DNA of 64,000 nucleotides from Flavobacterium album (lineage in GTDB: Bacteria > Bacteroidota > Bacteroidia > Flavobacteriales > Flavobacteriaceae). The first letter of the stretch is position 1. Each line of letters opens with the position of its first letter. Positions 7,210-15,760 of this stretch are shown here, piece after piece. The stretch covers positions 1,129,001 to 1,193,000 of the forward strand of contig NZ_CP029186.1 in NCBI RefSeq assembly GCF_003096035.1, in the 5' to 3' direction. Under the pieces are notes generated by a model. It did no database searches. It saw only the letters and a program-made list of their open reading frames with translations, and was not told the origin of the DNA. The translations under genes and the position numbers were made by a program.

Positions 7210-8462
7210 TTTACGGGAGTTTCGATCCTGAAGACTTTCTCAATCCATTCGATGCTTTCGTCCACTACGGTATCGCGGTCTTTCAGGTGATTGGCAAAAT
7301 GGGTAGTAATTTTATGGATGATGCGCCGGCTGATAATTTCGGCCTGCTCTTCGTCAAAATTACTTATTTTCTTGCGCTGGAAATCAAGTTCGCTGTCTTT
7401 TATTGAGTTCAGCTTTTCTTTAAGCGCGTTGATCGTCGGTGCAAATTTGCGGGCATTGGTCCAGTCGTTGAATTCTTCAACAACTTCTTCAATAATCGCT
7501 TCGGCAGCAGGAATATGCAGCCTGCGGTTTTCCAGTGTGCTGTCGGTTATTTTAGAAAGGTCGTCCAGGTGCACTACGGTAACGCCCGGCAGTTCCTTTA
7601 CATCATCATGCACGTTCTTCGGGATAGAAAGGTCCAGGATCAGCAACGGCTTGTCCAACACCAGGATATCTTTGTCTATTGTGGGCTGCGGCGCACCGGT
7701 GGCTACCACAAGCACATCGGCTTTCGGGATCTCAAGGGGCAGCAGGTCGTGGTCCTTCACGATCAGGTTGAACTTTCCGGCCACCTGTTCGGCCTTTTCG
7801 CGGGTGCGGTTTACCAGCACAATATGGTTGTTCTTCGTGTGCTTCACCAGATTCTCGCAGGTATTGCGGCCTATTTTCCCCGTGCCGAAGAGCAGGATAT
7901 TCTTATTGCTGATGTCCGGCACATTGTTCATGATGTACTGCACCGATGCAAACGACACCGATGTAGCGCCCGAACTCAGTTCTGTCTCATTCTTGATGCG
8001 CTTACTGGCCTGTATCACGCTGTTTACCAGCCTTTCCATAAAGGCGTTGGCAAGGCCCTGCGCTTTGGCTTCTGTAAAGCTCGTCTTTATCTGGCTGATG
8101 ATCTCGAAGTCGCCCAGTATCTGGCTGTCGAGCCCTGTGCCCACACGGAATATATGGTTGATGGCCTCGGTGTTTTTATATACAAAGGCAACACGCTGGA
8201 ATTCTTCCACCGTCCCTTGGCTGTTATCGCAAAGCAGTTTTATCAGCTGGAACGGATGTTGCGCAAAGCCATAGATCTCGGTCCTGTTGCAGGTAGAGGT
8301 AACTATCAGGCTGGTAATGCCTTCCTCTTTCGCCTGCGTTAGCACGTTCGCCTTAGCTTCGTTGCCTAAGCTGAATTTTCCCCTTATCCCCGCATCAGCT
8401 TTCCTGTAGCTAAGTCCAATGGCATAAAAGTACAGATGCTTTGGGATGTTATTGTTCTCCAT
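7206..8462 (-). CDS. hemA: Glutamyl-tRNA reductase
   Basis: A 418-aa NADPH enzyme making glutamate-1-semialdehyde from glutamyl-tRNA, the committed step of C5 heme synthesis. The catalytic cysteine is Cys58 in STCNRTEIYG; the NADPH site is ILLFGTGKIGRNT; the C-terminal helical dimerisation part is complete. I placed the start at the ATG at 8462 (MENNNIPKHLYFYAIG). It heads the minus-strand hem operon, and a -7 box lies 26-33 bases upstream. The next enzyme gene, hemL, is not in the window. Confidence 0.97.
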   Translation of the reverse strand: MENNNIPKHLYFYAIGLSYRKADAGIRGKFSLGNEAKANVLTQAKEEGITSLIVTSTCNRTEIYGFAQHPFQLIKLLCDNSQGTVEEFQRVAFVYKNTEAINHIFRVGTGLDSQILGDFEIISQIKTSFTEAKAQGLANAFMERLVNSVIQASKRIKNETELSSGATSVSFASVQYIMNNVPDISNKNILLFGTGKIGRNTCENLVKHTKNNHIVLVNRTREKAEQVAGKFNLIVKDHDLLPLEIPKADVLVVATGAPQPTIDKDILVLDKPLLILDLSIPKNVHDDVKELPGVTVVHLDDLSKITDSTLENRRLHIPAAEAIIEEVVEEFNDWTNARKFAPTINALKEKLNSIKDSELDFQRKKISNFDEEQAEIISRRIIHKITTHFANHLKDRDTVVDESIEWIEKVFRIETPVK

Positions 8463-8487
8463 AATACACACTTTCCTAAAAGTTTCA

Positions 8488-8495
8488 CAAAATTA
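8488..8495 (-). promoter_or_regulatory. Predicted -7 box for the hem operon
   Basis: Reads TAATTTTG on the minus strand, matching the Bacteroidota TAnnTTTG motif. It predicts transcription from about 8482 and a leader near 20 bases before hemA. A well-spaced -33 TTTG is not evident. Confidence 0.45.
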
Positions 8496-8589
8496 TACTT
8501 TACCCGTTTTAAAAAGTAACGCTCAAAGTCCTATTTATACCGCTGCGGGATATTTTGCAGGCAAAATGCTTTTTTTAATCCAAAAGCCT

Positions 8590-8597
8590 TATTTTTG
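8590..8597 (+). promoter_or_regulatory. Predicted -7 box for the AraC-type gene
   Basis: TATTTTTG matches TAnnTTTG; transcription would start near 8604 and read into the AraC-type regulator. It is divergent from the hemA promoter 95 bases away, so one regulator could act on both. Confidence 0.4.
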
Positions 8598-8690
8598 TAG
8601 CAAAATCAGTGCTTTGTAAAAAGTTAGTTTAGAATAATTCTAAATAAAGCCGTGTCGTTTTTTTGCAATGGCATCCAAAAAAATACCGCT

Positions 8691-9563
8691 ATGGGTTCTC
8701 ATGAGGAGGTTATGATCGAAGATGGTTTTTATGTGCTGCGTTTCGAGAACAACAGCGACGAAACCATCCATTTTGAAAGGGAAGTGGATGTAGACCTTAT
8801 CCAGTTCCATTTTGGGGTAAAAGGCAGGGCCAAATTCATATTCAACCAGGGACGCTATGCGCTCGACCTGCGGGAAGAGCTGTCGCTGTTCCTGTTTAAT
8901 CCGCAAAAGGAATTGCCGGTGCATCTTGAGATCGCCCCGCATTCGTGGGTTATCTCAGTCCTTATTTCGATAAAAAAATTCCATGGGTTCTTTTCTGACC
9001 AGGCGGACCACATCCCGTTCCTCAGCCCCGATAACATCGATAAAAAATATTACAAGGATGAGAAAATAAACCCTTCCATGGCTATAGTACTCAGCCAGCT
9101 GTTCCATTTCAACCTGCACCCTTCGATAAAGAAATTATACTTTAAAGGTAAGGTCTACGAGCTGTTGAGCCTGTACTTCAACCGTGCCGAGGATGCCAAC
9201 ACCGAAGCCTGCCCGTTCCTGGTAGATGAGGAAAACGTAATGAAGATCAGAAAAGCGAAAGATATCGTGATCGCCAATATGGCCGAACCGCCGGGGCTGC
9301 AGGAACTCGCCGACCAGGTGGGTATCAACCTGAAAAAACTGAAGATGGGCTTCCGCCAAATCTACGGCGACAGCGTGTACAGCTTCCTGTTCGATTACAA
9401 GATGGACTATGCCCGCAAGCTGCTTGATAGTGGATCGTATAACGTAAATGAAGTCGGCCTGAAAATAGGTTACAGCACGGCAAGCCATTTTATTTCGGCA
9501 TTCAAGAAGAAATTCGGCACCACGCCGAAAAAGTATCTGATGAGTATTAATGAGAGGGTGTAG
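8691..9563 (+). CDS. AraC-family transcriptional regulator
   Basis: A 290-aa regulator. Residues 1-180 are a beta-rich cupin-like sensing part; about 195-290 is the double helix-turn-helix, seen as PGLQELADQVGINLKKLKMGF then NVNEVGLKIGYSTASHFISAFKKKFGTTPKKY. I chose the ATG at 8691 (MGSHEEVMIEDGFYVL); a GTG at 8652 would add 13 residues. It is divergent from hemA with a shared promoter region and precedes hemH, so it is a candidate heme-pathway regulator, by position only. The effector is unknown. Confidence 0.88.
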   Translation: MGSHEEVMIEDGFYVLRFENNSDETIHFEREVDVDLIQFHFGVKGRAKFIFNQGRYALDLREELSLFLFNPQKELPVHLEIAPHSWVISVLISIKKFHGFFSDQADHIPFLSPDNIDKKYYKDEKINPSMAIVLSQLFHFNLHPSIKKLYFKGKVYELLSLYFNRAEDANTEACPFLVDEENVMKIRKAKDIVIANMAEPPGLQELADQVGINLKKLKMGFRQIYGDSVYSFLFDYKMDYARKLLDSGSYNVNEVGLKIGYSTASHFISAFKKKFGTTPKKYLMSINERV

Positions 9564-9580
9564 TTAACGCGTACTTGTAA

Positions 9581-9663
9581 CTCCTGCAAGGTTTTCAAAA
9601 CCTTGTAGGCGTAAAACGTAACATATAATAAAACCTGTAAGGTCTCTAAAGGCCTTGCAGGTT
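9581..9663. repeat. Family A REPIN upstream of transposase
   Basis: Two inverted REPs: 9581-9609 (CTCCTGCAAGG...CCTTGTAGG) and 9631-9663 (AAACCTGTAAGG...CCTTGCAGGTT) joined by a GTAAAA...ATAA spacer. The same arrangement and flanks (TTGTAACTCCTGCAAGG outside, CAGGTTGG after) recur at 10298-10380 on the other side of the transposase. Confidence 0.85.
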
Positions 9664-9678
9664 GGGAAAACAAGGAAT

Positions 9679-10230
9679 TTGAAATTAGAAACATTAGATA
9701 AAGACGGTACGTATCACATTTATAACAGAGGGATAAATGGCGAGCCTATTTTTCTTTCTGAAGAAAATAAAAAGTATTTTCTGAAGCTAATGGATAAATA
9801 TATAAATGAGGAAATAGACATTTTGGCTTACTGTTTAATGGATAACCATTTCCATTTCCTATTAAACATTGTATCTGAAGGTGATATTGCCACCCAAATA
9901 TTGTCAAATCTCTTTAATGCTTATGCAAAAGCTTTTAATAAAGCTAATAACAGAACGGGAAGCTTATTTGAAAAGCATTTTAAACGTATAAGAATTAGTG
10001 ATGAAGATTATTTACGACAGGTAGTGGTTTACATACATTTGAATCCGAAACACCACTTCGGGATTGATTTCACATCTTTTAGATATTCATCATTCAATGC
10101 TATTTTATCCGATAAAGACACGAAAGTTAATCGCAGTGAGGTGTTGGAACTCTTTGGCGATAAAGAAAATTACCTGTATGTTCATCAGTTTAAAAATGAT
10201 ATAATGAACGAACAGTTAACTTTAGAATAA
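9679..10230 (+). CDS. REP-associated tyrosine transposase (RAYT, Y1_Tnp family)
   Basis: A 183-aa single-strand HUH nuclease of the TnpA-REP group. From the TTG start at 9679, the N-terminal TYHIYNRGINGEPIF block is typical of RAYTs; the HUH motif is NHFHFLL with His57 and His59; the catalytic tyrosine is Tyr118 in VVYIHLNPKHH. No ATG fits the N-terminus; a TTG at 9655 lies within the repeat itself. RAYTs cut at REP hairpins and are thought to spread them; here palindromes of one family flank the gene on both sides. It is AT-rich against its neighbours and appears inserted between the AraC gene and hemH. Confidence 0.9.
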   Translation: MKLETLDKDGTYHIYNRGINGEPIFLSEENKKYFLKLMDKYINEEIDILAYCLMDNHFHFLLNIVSEGDIATQILSNLFNAYAKAFNKANNRTGSLFEKHFKRIRISDEDYLRQVVVYIHLNPKHHFGIDFTSFRYSSFNAILSDKDTKVNRSEVLELFGDKENYLYVHQFKNDIMNEQLTLE

Positions 10231-10234
10231 TTTA

Positions 10235-10265
10235 AACCTACAAGGTTTTGAAAACCTTGCAGGTT
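10235..10265. repeat. Family A REP, 3' of transposase
   Basis: AACCTACAAGG-ttttgaaaa-CCTTGCAGGTT, four bases after the transposase stop. Its right flank (GGTTGGGAA) matches the flank of the upstream REP at 9631-9663. Confidence 0.85.
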
Positions 10266-10297
10266 GGGAATGGGAATCGACAAACGCACTCTTGTAA

Positions 10298-10380
10298 CTC
10301 CTGCAAGGACTCAAAGACCTTGTAGGTGTAAAAAGGAAATAAAAAAATAAACCTGCAAGGTCTTAGAGACCTTGCAGGTT
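10298..10380. repeat. Family A REPIN, 3' of transposase
   Basis: Inverted pair 10298-10328 (CTCCTGCAAGGACTCAAAG then ACCTTGTAGG) and 10350-10380 (AACCTGCAAGG-tcttagaga-CCTTGCAGGTT). The second is a nearly perfect palindrome. Organisation equals 9581-9663. Confidence 0.85.
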
Positions 10381-10464
10381 GGAAACAAAAGTTAAATAAA
10401 ACAAACAAATCGCTCCTCGCACGGTTTTTGACAACCTATGCAGGCGCAACAAATAGATGTAACC

Positions 10465-11496
10465 ATGAAAGGAGTACTACTCGTTAACCTCGGATCGCCG
10501 GACAGCCCGGAACCAAAAGATGTAAAGCCCTACCTGGACCAGTTCCTGATGGACAAATATGTAATAGACGTGCCTTTTCTGCTAAGGGCATTACTCGTGC
10601 GCGGCATTATATTGCGCAAAAGGCCGGAAGAATCGGCGCATGCTTACAAAAAAATATGGTGGGAGGAAGGCTCCCCGCTGATTGTGCTTTCGCAAAGGAT
10701 GCACAAAAAAGTGCAGCAAAAAACGGAGATGCCGGTTAGCCTTGCCATGCGTTACGGCAAGCCTTCTATAGAAACAGGGCTTCAGGAACTTGCCGATAAA
10801 GGCGTCACCGAAGTGCTGCTGTTCCCGCTGTACCCGCAGTATGCCATGGCATCAACGCTGACTATTTTAGTGCTTGCCGAAGAGATCCGCAAAAAGAAAT
10901 TCCCGCAGATGACCTTTACCGATGTCCCTGCTTTTTATAACAAGCCCGACTATATAAAGGTGCTTGCCAATTCCATTAAGCGTTCGCTGGAAGGGTTCAA
11001 TTACGACCACCTGCTGTTCTCCTACCACGGTATCCCGGAACGCCACATCCGGAAAACGGACGTAACGAAGTCCCACTGCAAAATAAACGATACCTGCTGT
11101 GTAACACAGTCGGCAGCACATAAATTCTGCTACCGCCACCAGTGCTATGAAACTACAAGGCTGGTAGTTGAAGCGCTCGGCCTGCCGGAAGATAAATATT
11201 CGCTTACATTCCAGTCGCGCCTTTCGGGTGACAAATGGCTGGAGCCTTATACCGATATCGAGGTTAATAAAATGCCGGCAAACGGAATTAAAAACCTCGC
11301 TGTGGTAACACCTGCGTTTGTATCCGACTGTCTTGAAACGCTCGAAGAGATCGCGATGCGGGCCAAAGAGGATTTCCAGGAAAACGGAGGCAAAGAGTTT
11401 CTTGCCATACCGTGCCTAAACGACAGTGATGAATGGGTAGCCGTTGTAGCCAACTGGATCAATGAATGGGCCTCAGCTGAAATACCTGTAGCCTAA
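10465..11496 (+). CDS. hemH: Ferrochelatase
   Basis: A 343-aa enzyme that inserts Fe2+ into protoporphyrin IX. It shows the N-terminal MKGVLLVNLGSPDSPE, the metal-side histidine motif SYHGIPERHIRK, the DKWLEPY block and PAFVSDCLETLEEI near the C-terminus. The start at 10465 matches this N-terminus; an in-frame ATG at 10438 would add nine atypical residues. It heads a plus-strand unit with a MATE exporter and hemJ, each joined by a one-base TAATG overlap. A cluster of cysteines (CKINDTCCVTQSAAHKFC) could bind an Fe-S cluster or metal, which is uncertain. Confidence 0.96.
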   Translation: MKGVLLVNLGSPDSPEPKDVKPYLDQFLMDKYVIDVPFLLRALLVRGIILRKRPEESAHAYKKIWWEEGSPLIVLSQRMHKKVQQKTEMPVSLAMRYGKPSIETGLQELADKGVTEVLLFPLYPQYAMASTLTILVLAEEIRKKKFPQMTFTDVPAFYNKPDYIKVLANSIKRSLEGFNYDHLLFSYHGIPERHIRKTDVTKSHCKINDTCCVTQSAAHKFCYRHQCYETTRLVVEALGLPEDKYSLTFQSRLSGDKWLEPYTDIEVNKMPANGIKNLAVVTPAFVSDCLETLEEIAMRAKEDFQENGGKEFLAIPCLNDSDEWVAVVANWINEWASAEIPVA

Positions 11497-12836
11497 TGGA
11501 ATTATCCAACCGGGACCTTGCAAAAAAAGACATCAGGGGATTGCTCATCAAGCAGTCGGTCCCCGCCTCCATAGGCATATTGTTCATGACAGTGAACGTG
11601 CTTATCGATGCTGTTTTTGTAGGCCGTTGGATAGGATCGCTTGCCATTGCCGCCTTATCGGTGGTAATGCCGATCACGTTTTTCATTTCTGCTATAGGAC
11701 TGGCAATAGGTACAGGGGGTGGCTCCGTGCTTTCGCGTGCGTTGGGTGCCAATGATAAAGAAAAAGCCCTCAATACTTTTGCCCACCAGATCATGCTCAC
11801 TTTCGGGCTGTCGTCCATCTTTGTGGTTTTCGGGATCTTCTTTGGCGATGAAATACTCTATGCTTTTGGAGCCAACGGCGCGATAAAAGGACCCGCGCAC
11901 GAATTTTTCCTGCCAATACTTTTGGCCGTACCGTTCCAGGCATTGTGCATGATGGGCAACAATGTGATCCGTGCCGAGGACAAGTCGCGGCATTCCATGG
12001 TATCGATGATCATTTCGGCAGTTGCCAATATTGTTTTCGATATCCTCTTTATTAATATACTGGATATGGGCATCTTTGGGGCGGCACTGGCTACAGCGCT
12101 TTCCTTTTTTGCCTGCTTCTTATATATCTTATGGTTCTTTATTTTCAAAAGCGAACTCCGCCTGTCCTGGAAGAACTTTGTTTTCCGTAAAAAGATAGCT
12201 GGGGAGATAACATCCCTGAGCTTTGTTACTTTTGCACGCCAGGGAGTAATCAGTGTGCTGGCGGTATTACTCAACCACACGCTGTATGCCTTTGGGGGCG
12301 AGCATGCCGTTACCGTTTATGGCATTATCAGCAGGATGCTCATGTTTGCGCTCTTTCCGGTGTTAGGAATCACTCAGGGGTTCCTGCCTATTGCGGGCTA
12401 CAACTATGGCGCGGGTAATTACGGGCGTGTCCGCGAAACGATATCCACCTCTATAAAGTATGCCGGCGGACTGGCGATAATCATCTTTGTTGTCATACTC
12501 GTATTTGCACGGCCGATAACCGCTGTATTTACCACAGACCCCGAAGTGATACGCGATACGCCGGGTGCACTGCGTTGGGTCTTCGCGGCATCGCCAATTA
12601 TCGCGGTGCAGTTGATAGGTGCGGCCTATTTCCAGGCTGCCGGCAAGGCCACAAAGGCTTTAATGCTCACGCTAAGCAAGCAGGGTTTCTTCCTGATACC
12701 TTTGGTATTAATTTTGCCGCAATTTTTTGGTATCTTCGGGGTTTGGGTTGCCTTCCCGATCGCCGATGTGCTTTCTACGATAGTGACGGGAATCTTTTTG
12801 AGGAAAGAAATGGCAACCGATCTTAAACAAAAATAA
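11496..12836 (+). CDS. MATE family efflux transporter
   Basis: A 446-aa polytopic inner-membrane protein with about 12 hydrophobic segments and two homologous halves, of the DinF/NorM-like MATE superfamily. Family features are the first helix after LIKQSVPASIGILFMTVNVLIDAVFVGRW and the repeat-half PVLGITQGFLPIAGYNYGAG. MATE proteins export cations or drugs using Na+ or H+ gradients. Both ends overlap heme genes by one base (TAATG with hemH and with hemJ), so its synthesis is coupled to them; a porphyrin-related or oxidative-stress role is an inference from position. Confidence 0.9.
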   Translation: MELSNRDLAKKDIRGLLIKQSVPASIGILFMTVNVLIDAVFVGRWIGSLAIAALSVVMPITFFISAIGLAIGTGGGSVLSRALGANDKEKALNTFAHQIMLTFGLSSIFVVFGIFFGDEILYAFGANGAIKGPAHEFFLPILLAVPFQALCMMGNNVIRAEDKSRHSMVSMIISAVANIVFDILFINILDMGIFGAALATALSFFACFLYILWFFIFKSELRLSWKNFVFRKKIAGEITSLSFVTFARQGVISVLAVLLNHTLYAFGGEHAVTVYGIISRMLMFALFPVLGITQGFLPIAGYNYGAGNYGRVRETISTSIKYAGGLAIIIFVVILVFARPITAVFTTDPEVIRDTPGALRWVFAASPIIAVQLIGAAYFQAAGKATKALMLTLSKQGFFLIPLVLILPQFFGIFGVWVAFPIADVLSTIVTGIFLRKEMATDLKQK

Positions 12837-13381
12837 TGGAATACTACAACTACATAAAATCCCTCCACCTCATTTTCGTGATCACCTGGTTTGCCGGGTT
12901 GTTCTATATCGTGCGGTTATTCGTGTATCACATTGAAGCTAACGACAAGCCTTCGCCCGAAAAAGAGATATTAACCGAACAATATAAGCTGATGAGCTAC
13001 CGCCTGTGGTACATTATCACATGGCCATCGGCGGTGCTGGCTGTTATTTTTGCGATAACGCTCCTTGTCCTCATGCCGGGCTGGCTGAAGGAAGACTGGA
13101 TGTATGTAAAGCTTGGCTTTGTATTCCTGCTGATACTGTACCAGCTTAAATGTCACCAGATATTTAAGCAGCTGCAACGTGGGGAGGTAAAATATACAAC
13201 AGGCTTTATGCGCTTATGGAACGAAGGCGCTACTATCATACTGTTTGCCGTAGTGTTTTTGGTGATCATGAAAAACGCAATCAACTGGATATACGGTGTT
13301 GTGGGCATCATCCTTTTCAGTATCCTGCTGATGCTGGGCTATAAATTTTACAAACGCATCAGGCAGAAAAACAATTCCTGA
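12836..13381 (+). CDS. hemJ: HemJ-type protoporphyrinogen IX oxidase
   Basis: A 181-aa membrane protein of the CopD/UPF0093 (HemJ) family, with four main hydrophobic segments. The conserved first-helix histidine is His11 in KSLHLIFVITWFAGLFY, followed by RLFVYH; MSYRLWYIITWPSAVLAV and KLGFVFLLILYQLKCH are also typical. HemJ converts protoporphyrinogen to protoporphyrin, the step between HemF and HemH, both encoded nearby. The ATG overlaps the MATE stop by one base. Confidence 0.92.
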   Translation: MEYYNYIKSLHLIFVITWFAGLFYIVRLFVYHIEANDKPSPEKEILTEQYKLMSYRLWYIITWPSAVLAVIFAITLLVLMPGWLKEDWMYVKLGFVFLLILYQLKCHQIFKQLQRGEVKYTTGFMRLWNEGATIILFAVVFLVIMKNAINWIYGVVGIILFSILLMLGYKFYKRIRQKNNS

Positions 13382-13386
13382 AACGC

Positions 13387-14895
13387 ATGAACGAACGCTT
13401 CAAAATAAAACGCTGGTCGCTCCGCACAAGGATATTCCTGTCGATGATACTCATCACGCTGTTTGCATCGTTCCTTATTGCCATTGTAGCCGTTTACCAG
13501 TTTAAAAAAGAAGCCAAAGATTACAACGAAGACCGTCTTGAACGCAAGGAAGCCGCCATCAAGGCACACATGAATTACGTTCTTTCCACTACTACCTATC
13601 CAATGACCACCGAGAACCTGCCGCTGATATTCAGGGAGCGCATACACGAGCTGTCCAATATACACGGCATGGAGATCAATATTTACGACCTTAACGGGCA
13701 TTTGCTGAAGTCATCAAAAGCTGCCTTTTCGGTAGATACCATCAACAGCAACATACCGCCTAAGATACTTAAGGTGCTGCGCTCCATTGCCGAAAAGCGC
13801 TATGTTGATCAGAAAGTTAACGACGGAAAAAAAAGCCGTTCCTCCTACAGCTATATTAAGGACAATAAATTCAAGCCGCTCGGGATACTGAACCTCCCTT
13901 ATATTGAAGACGATGGTTACTACGACAAGGAAACCAACAACTTCCTGATGCGGTTTGTGCAGGTGTATTCGTTCATGCTCCTGCTGTCGGTTATCATAGC
14001 CTATTTCCTGTCTAGCTATATTACCAGGTCCATCAAGGAGATCAGTGAGCGCATCAAGGAAACGCGCCTGAATGAAGTGAATGAAAAAATAGATTTGGGC
14101 GACTCACCGCAGGAAATAAGCCTGCTTGTAGATGCCTACAATAACCTTGTGGAAGACCTCGACGAAAGCGCAACCAAACTTGCCCAGAGCGAACGCGAGC
14201 AGGCCTGGCGCGAAATGGCCAAGCAGGTAGCCCACGAGATCAAGAACCCGCTCACGCCCATGCGCCTTACCGTGCAGAGCTTCCAACGAAAGTTTGACCC
14301 GAACGATCCCAACATTAAGCAAAAGCTGGACGAATATTCTAAAACGCTGATACAGCAAATTGATACTATGAGCGCTGTTGCCTCGGCATTCTCGAGTTTT
14401 GCCTCGATGCCGGCACAGCAGAACGAAACGCTGAACGTGGTGAAGATCGTTCAGCTGGCATTGGAGATATTTAACGAGCCCTACATCACCTTCCATAGTG
14501 ATGAGCCCTATATTATCACGCGTATGGACCGTACCCAGCTCATACGCATCATTACCAACCTGGTGAAGAACGCTACACAGGCTTTTGACGAAAACCAATC
14601 TAACCCGACCGTAGATGTAAGGGTGTACCGCAAGGGCGACAAAGCGATGATCCTGGTGAAAGATAATGGCAAAGGCATTACCATAGAAAACAAAAACCGT
14701 ATTTTTGAGCCGAAATTCACTACCAAGACCAGCGGTATGGGCCTTGGGTTAGGAATTATTAAGAACATAGTGGAAAACTACCACGGTACTATCACCTTTG
14801 AGAGTGAGCCGGGACAGGGGACTTCCTTTTTGGTAACGCTCCCGATCACCGCACCCGAAGGCAACGAAATGGAAACAAACGACAAACCGATATAA
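13387..14895 (+). CDS. Sensor histidine kinase (HAMP, NtrY-like)
   Basis: A 502-aa transmembrane kinase. TM1 lies at about 15-38, a periplasmic sensing part follows, and TM2 is near 195-217 followed by a HAMP region. The dimerisation helix holds the phospho-accepting His283 in VAHEIKNPLTPMRL, a sequence typical of NtrY-like kinases. The ATPase has LVKNATQAF (N box), VKDNGKGI and GMGLGLGI (G boxes). It starts five bases after hemJ and ends two bases before an enoyl-CoA hydratase gene. No response regulator is adjacent, so its target is unknown. Confidence 0.92.
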   Translation: MNERFKIKRWSLRTRIFLSMILITLFASFLIAIVAVYQFKKEAKDYNEDRLERKEAAIKAHMNYVLSTTTYPMTTENLPLIFRERIHELSNIHGMEINIYDLNGHLLKSSKAAFSVDTINSNIPPKILKVLRSIAEKRYVDQKVNDGKKSRSSYSYIKDNKFKPLGILNLPYIEDDGYYDKETNNFLMRFVQVYSFMLLLSVIIAYFLSSYITRSIKEISERIKETRLNEVNEKIDLGDSPQEISLLVDAYNNLVEDLDESATKLAQSEREQAWREMAKQVAHEIKNPLTPMRLTVQSFQRKFDPNDPNIKQKLDEYSKTLIQQIDTMSAVASAFSSFASMPAQQNETLNVVKIVQLALEIFNEPYITFHSDEPYIITRMDRTQLIRIITNLVKNATQAFDENQSNPTVDVRVYRKGDKAMILVKDNGKGITIENKNRIFEPKFTTKTSGMGLGLGIIKNIVENYHGTITFESEPGQGTSFLVTLPITAPEGNEMETNDKPI

Positions 14896-14897
14896 CC

Positions 14898-15680
14898 ATG
14901 AACTACGAAAACATACTCGCCGAAAAAGATAACGGCATTGGGCTGATAACCATCAACAGGCCTACGAAGCTGAATGCACTGAACAGGGCAACGATACTCG
15001 AACTTAATGAAGCATTTACCGCCTTTAATACTGATAAGGCTGTAAAAGTGATCATCGTGACCGGCAGTGGCGAAAAGGCTTTTGTGGCCGGCGCCGATAT
15101 TGCAGAGTTTGCCGATTTCAACGAGGAAGAAGGCGAAAAGCTGGCAGCGCTTGGGCAGGAACTTCTTTTTGACCTCGTACAGAACCTGGGCACCCCGGTA
15201 ATTGCTGCTATAAACGGCTTTGCCCTTGGCGGCGGACTGGAACTGGCTATGGCGGCACACTTCCGCGTGGCCAGCGACAATGCTAAAATGGGCCTTCCGG
15301 AAGTATCGCTTGGCGTCATACCGGGCTACGGCGGCACGCAGCGCCTTCCTCAGCTTGTGGGCAAAGGCCGCGCTATGGAAATGATCATGACCGCCGGAAT
15401 GGCAAATGCAGAAGAGGCGAAAACTTACGGACTGGTAAACCATGTGGTGCCACAGGCAGAGCTTATCGACTTCTGTAAAGGCATTGCCGCCAAAATAATG
15501 AAGAACTCATCCGTGGCTATTGCCAATGCCATAAAAGCGATCAATGCCAATTATGAGGATGGCGTGAATGGCTATAACACAGAGATACGCGCTTTCGGCG
15601 AATCCTTTGGCACCGCCGATTTTAAGGAAGGCACTACCGCATTTTTGGAAAAGAGGAAAGCGGAGTTTCCGGGGGAATAA
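14898..15680 (+). CDS. Enoyl-CoA hydratase/isomerase
   Basis: A 260-aa crotonase-fold enzyme of standard length. The oxyanion-hole elements are AFVAGADIAEF and ALGGGLELAMA, and the family signature is GVIPGYGGTQRLPQLVGK with the catalytic glutamate region MGLPEVSLG. It probably hydrates trans-2-enoyl-CoA in fatty-acid or amino-acid breakdown; the exact acyl chain cannot be told. It directly follows the kinase gene and ends at a good terminator. Confidence 0.93.
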   Translation: MNYENILAEKDNGIGLITINRPTKLNALNRATILELNEAFTAFNTDKAVKVIIVTGSGEKAFVAGADIAEFADFNEEEGEKLAALGQELLFDLVQNLGTPVIAAINGFALGGGLELAMAAHFRVASDNAKMGLPEVSLGVIPGYGGTQRLPQLVGKGRAMEMIMTAGMANAEEAKTYGLVNHVVPQAELIDFCKGIAAKIMKNSSVAIANAIKAINANYEDGVNGYNTEIRAFGESFGTADFKEGTTAFLEKRKAEFPGE

Positions 15681-15701
15681 TTAAAAATAATTAAGACTAT
15701 C

Positions 15702-15729
15702 AAGAGGTTCATTAAGAGCCTCTTTTTTA
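15702..15729 (+). terminator. Rho-independent terminator after the hydratase
   Basis: AAGAGGTTC-attaa-GAGCCTCTT followed by TTTTTAT. Confidence 0.75.
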
Positions 15730-15730
15730 T

Positions 15731-15738
15731 TATGTTTG
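15731..15738 (+). promoter_or_regulatory. Predicted -7 box
   Basis: TATGTTTG, matching TAnnTTTG, 23 bases before the ATG at 15761 and just after the previous terminator. Confidence 0.4.
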
Positions 15739-15760
15739 CACCATATTTAACAATTTTTTT

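Noticed and set aside
7291..8274. Long open frame antisense to hemA (327 codons).
   Set aside because: It mirrors hemA codon usage, has low-complexity Ser/Leu composition and no motif; a shadow of the real gene.
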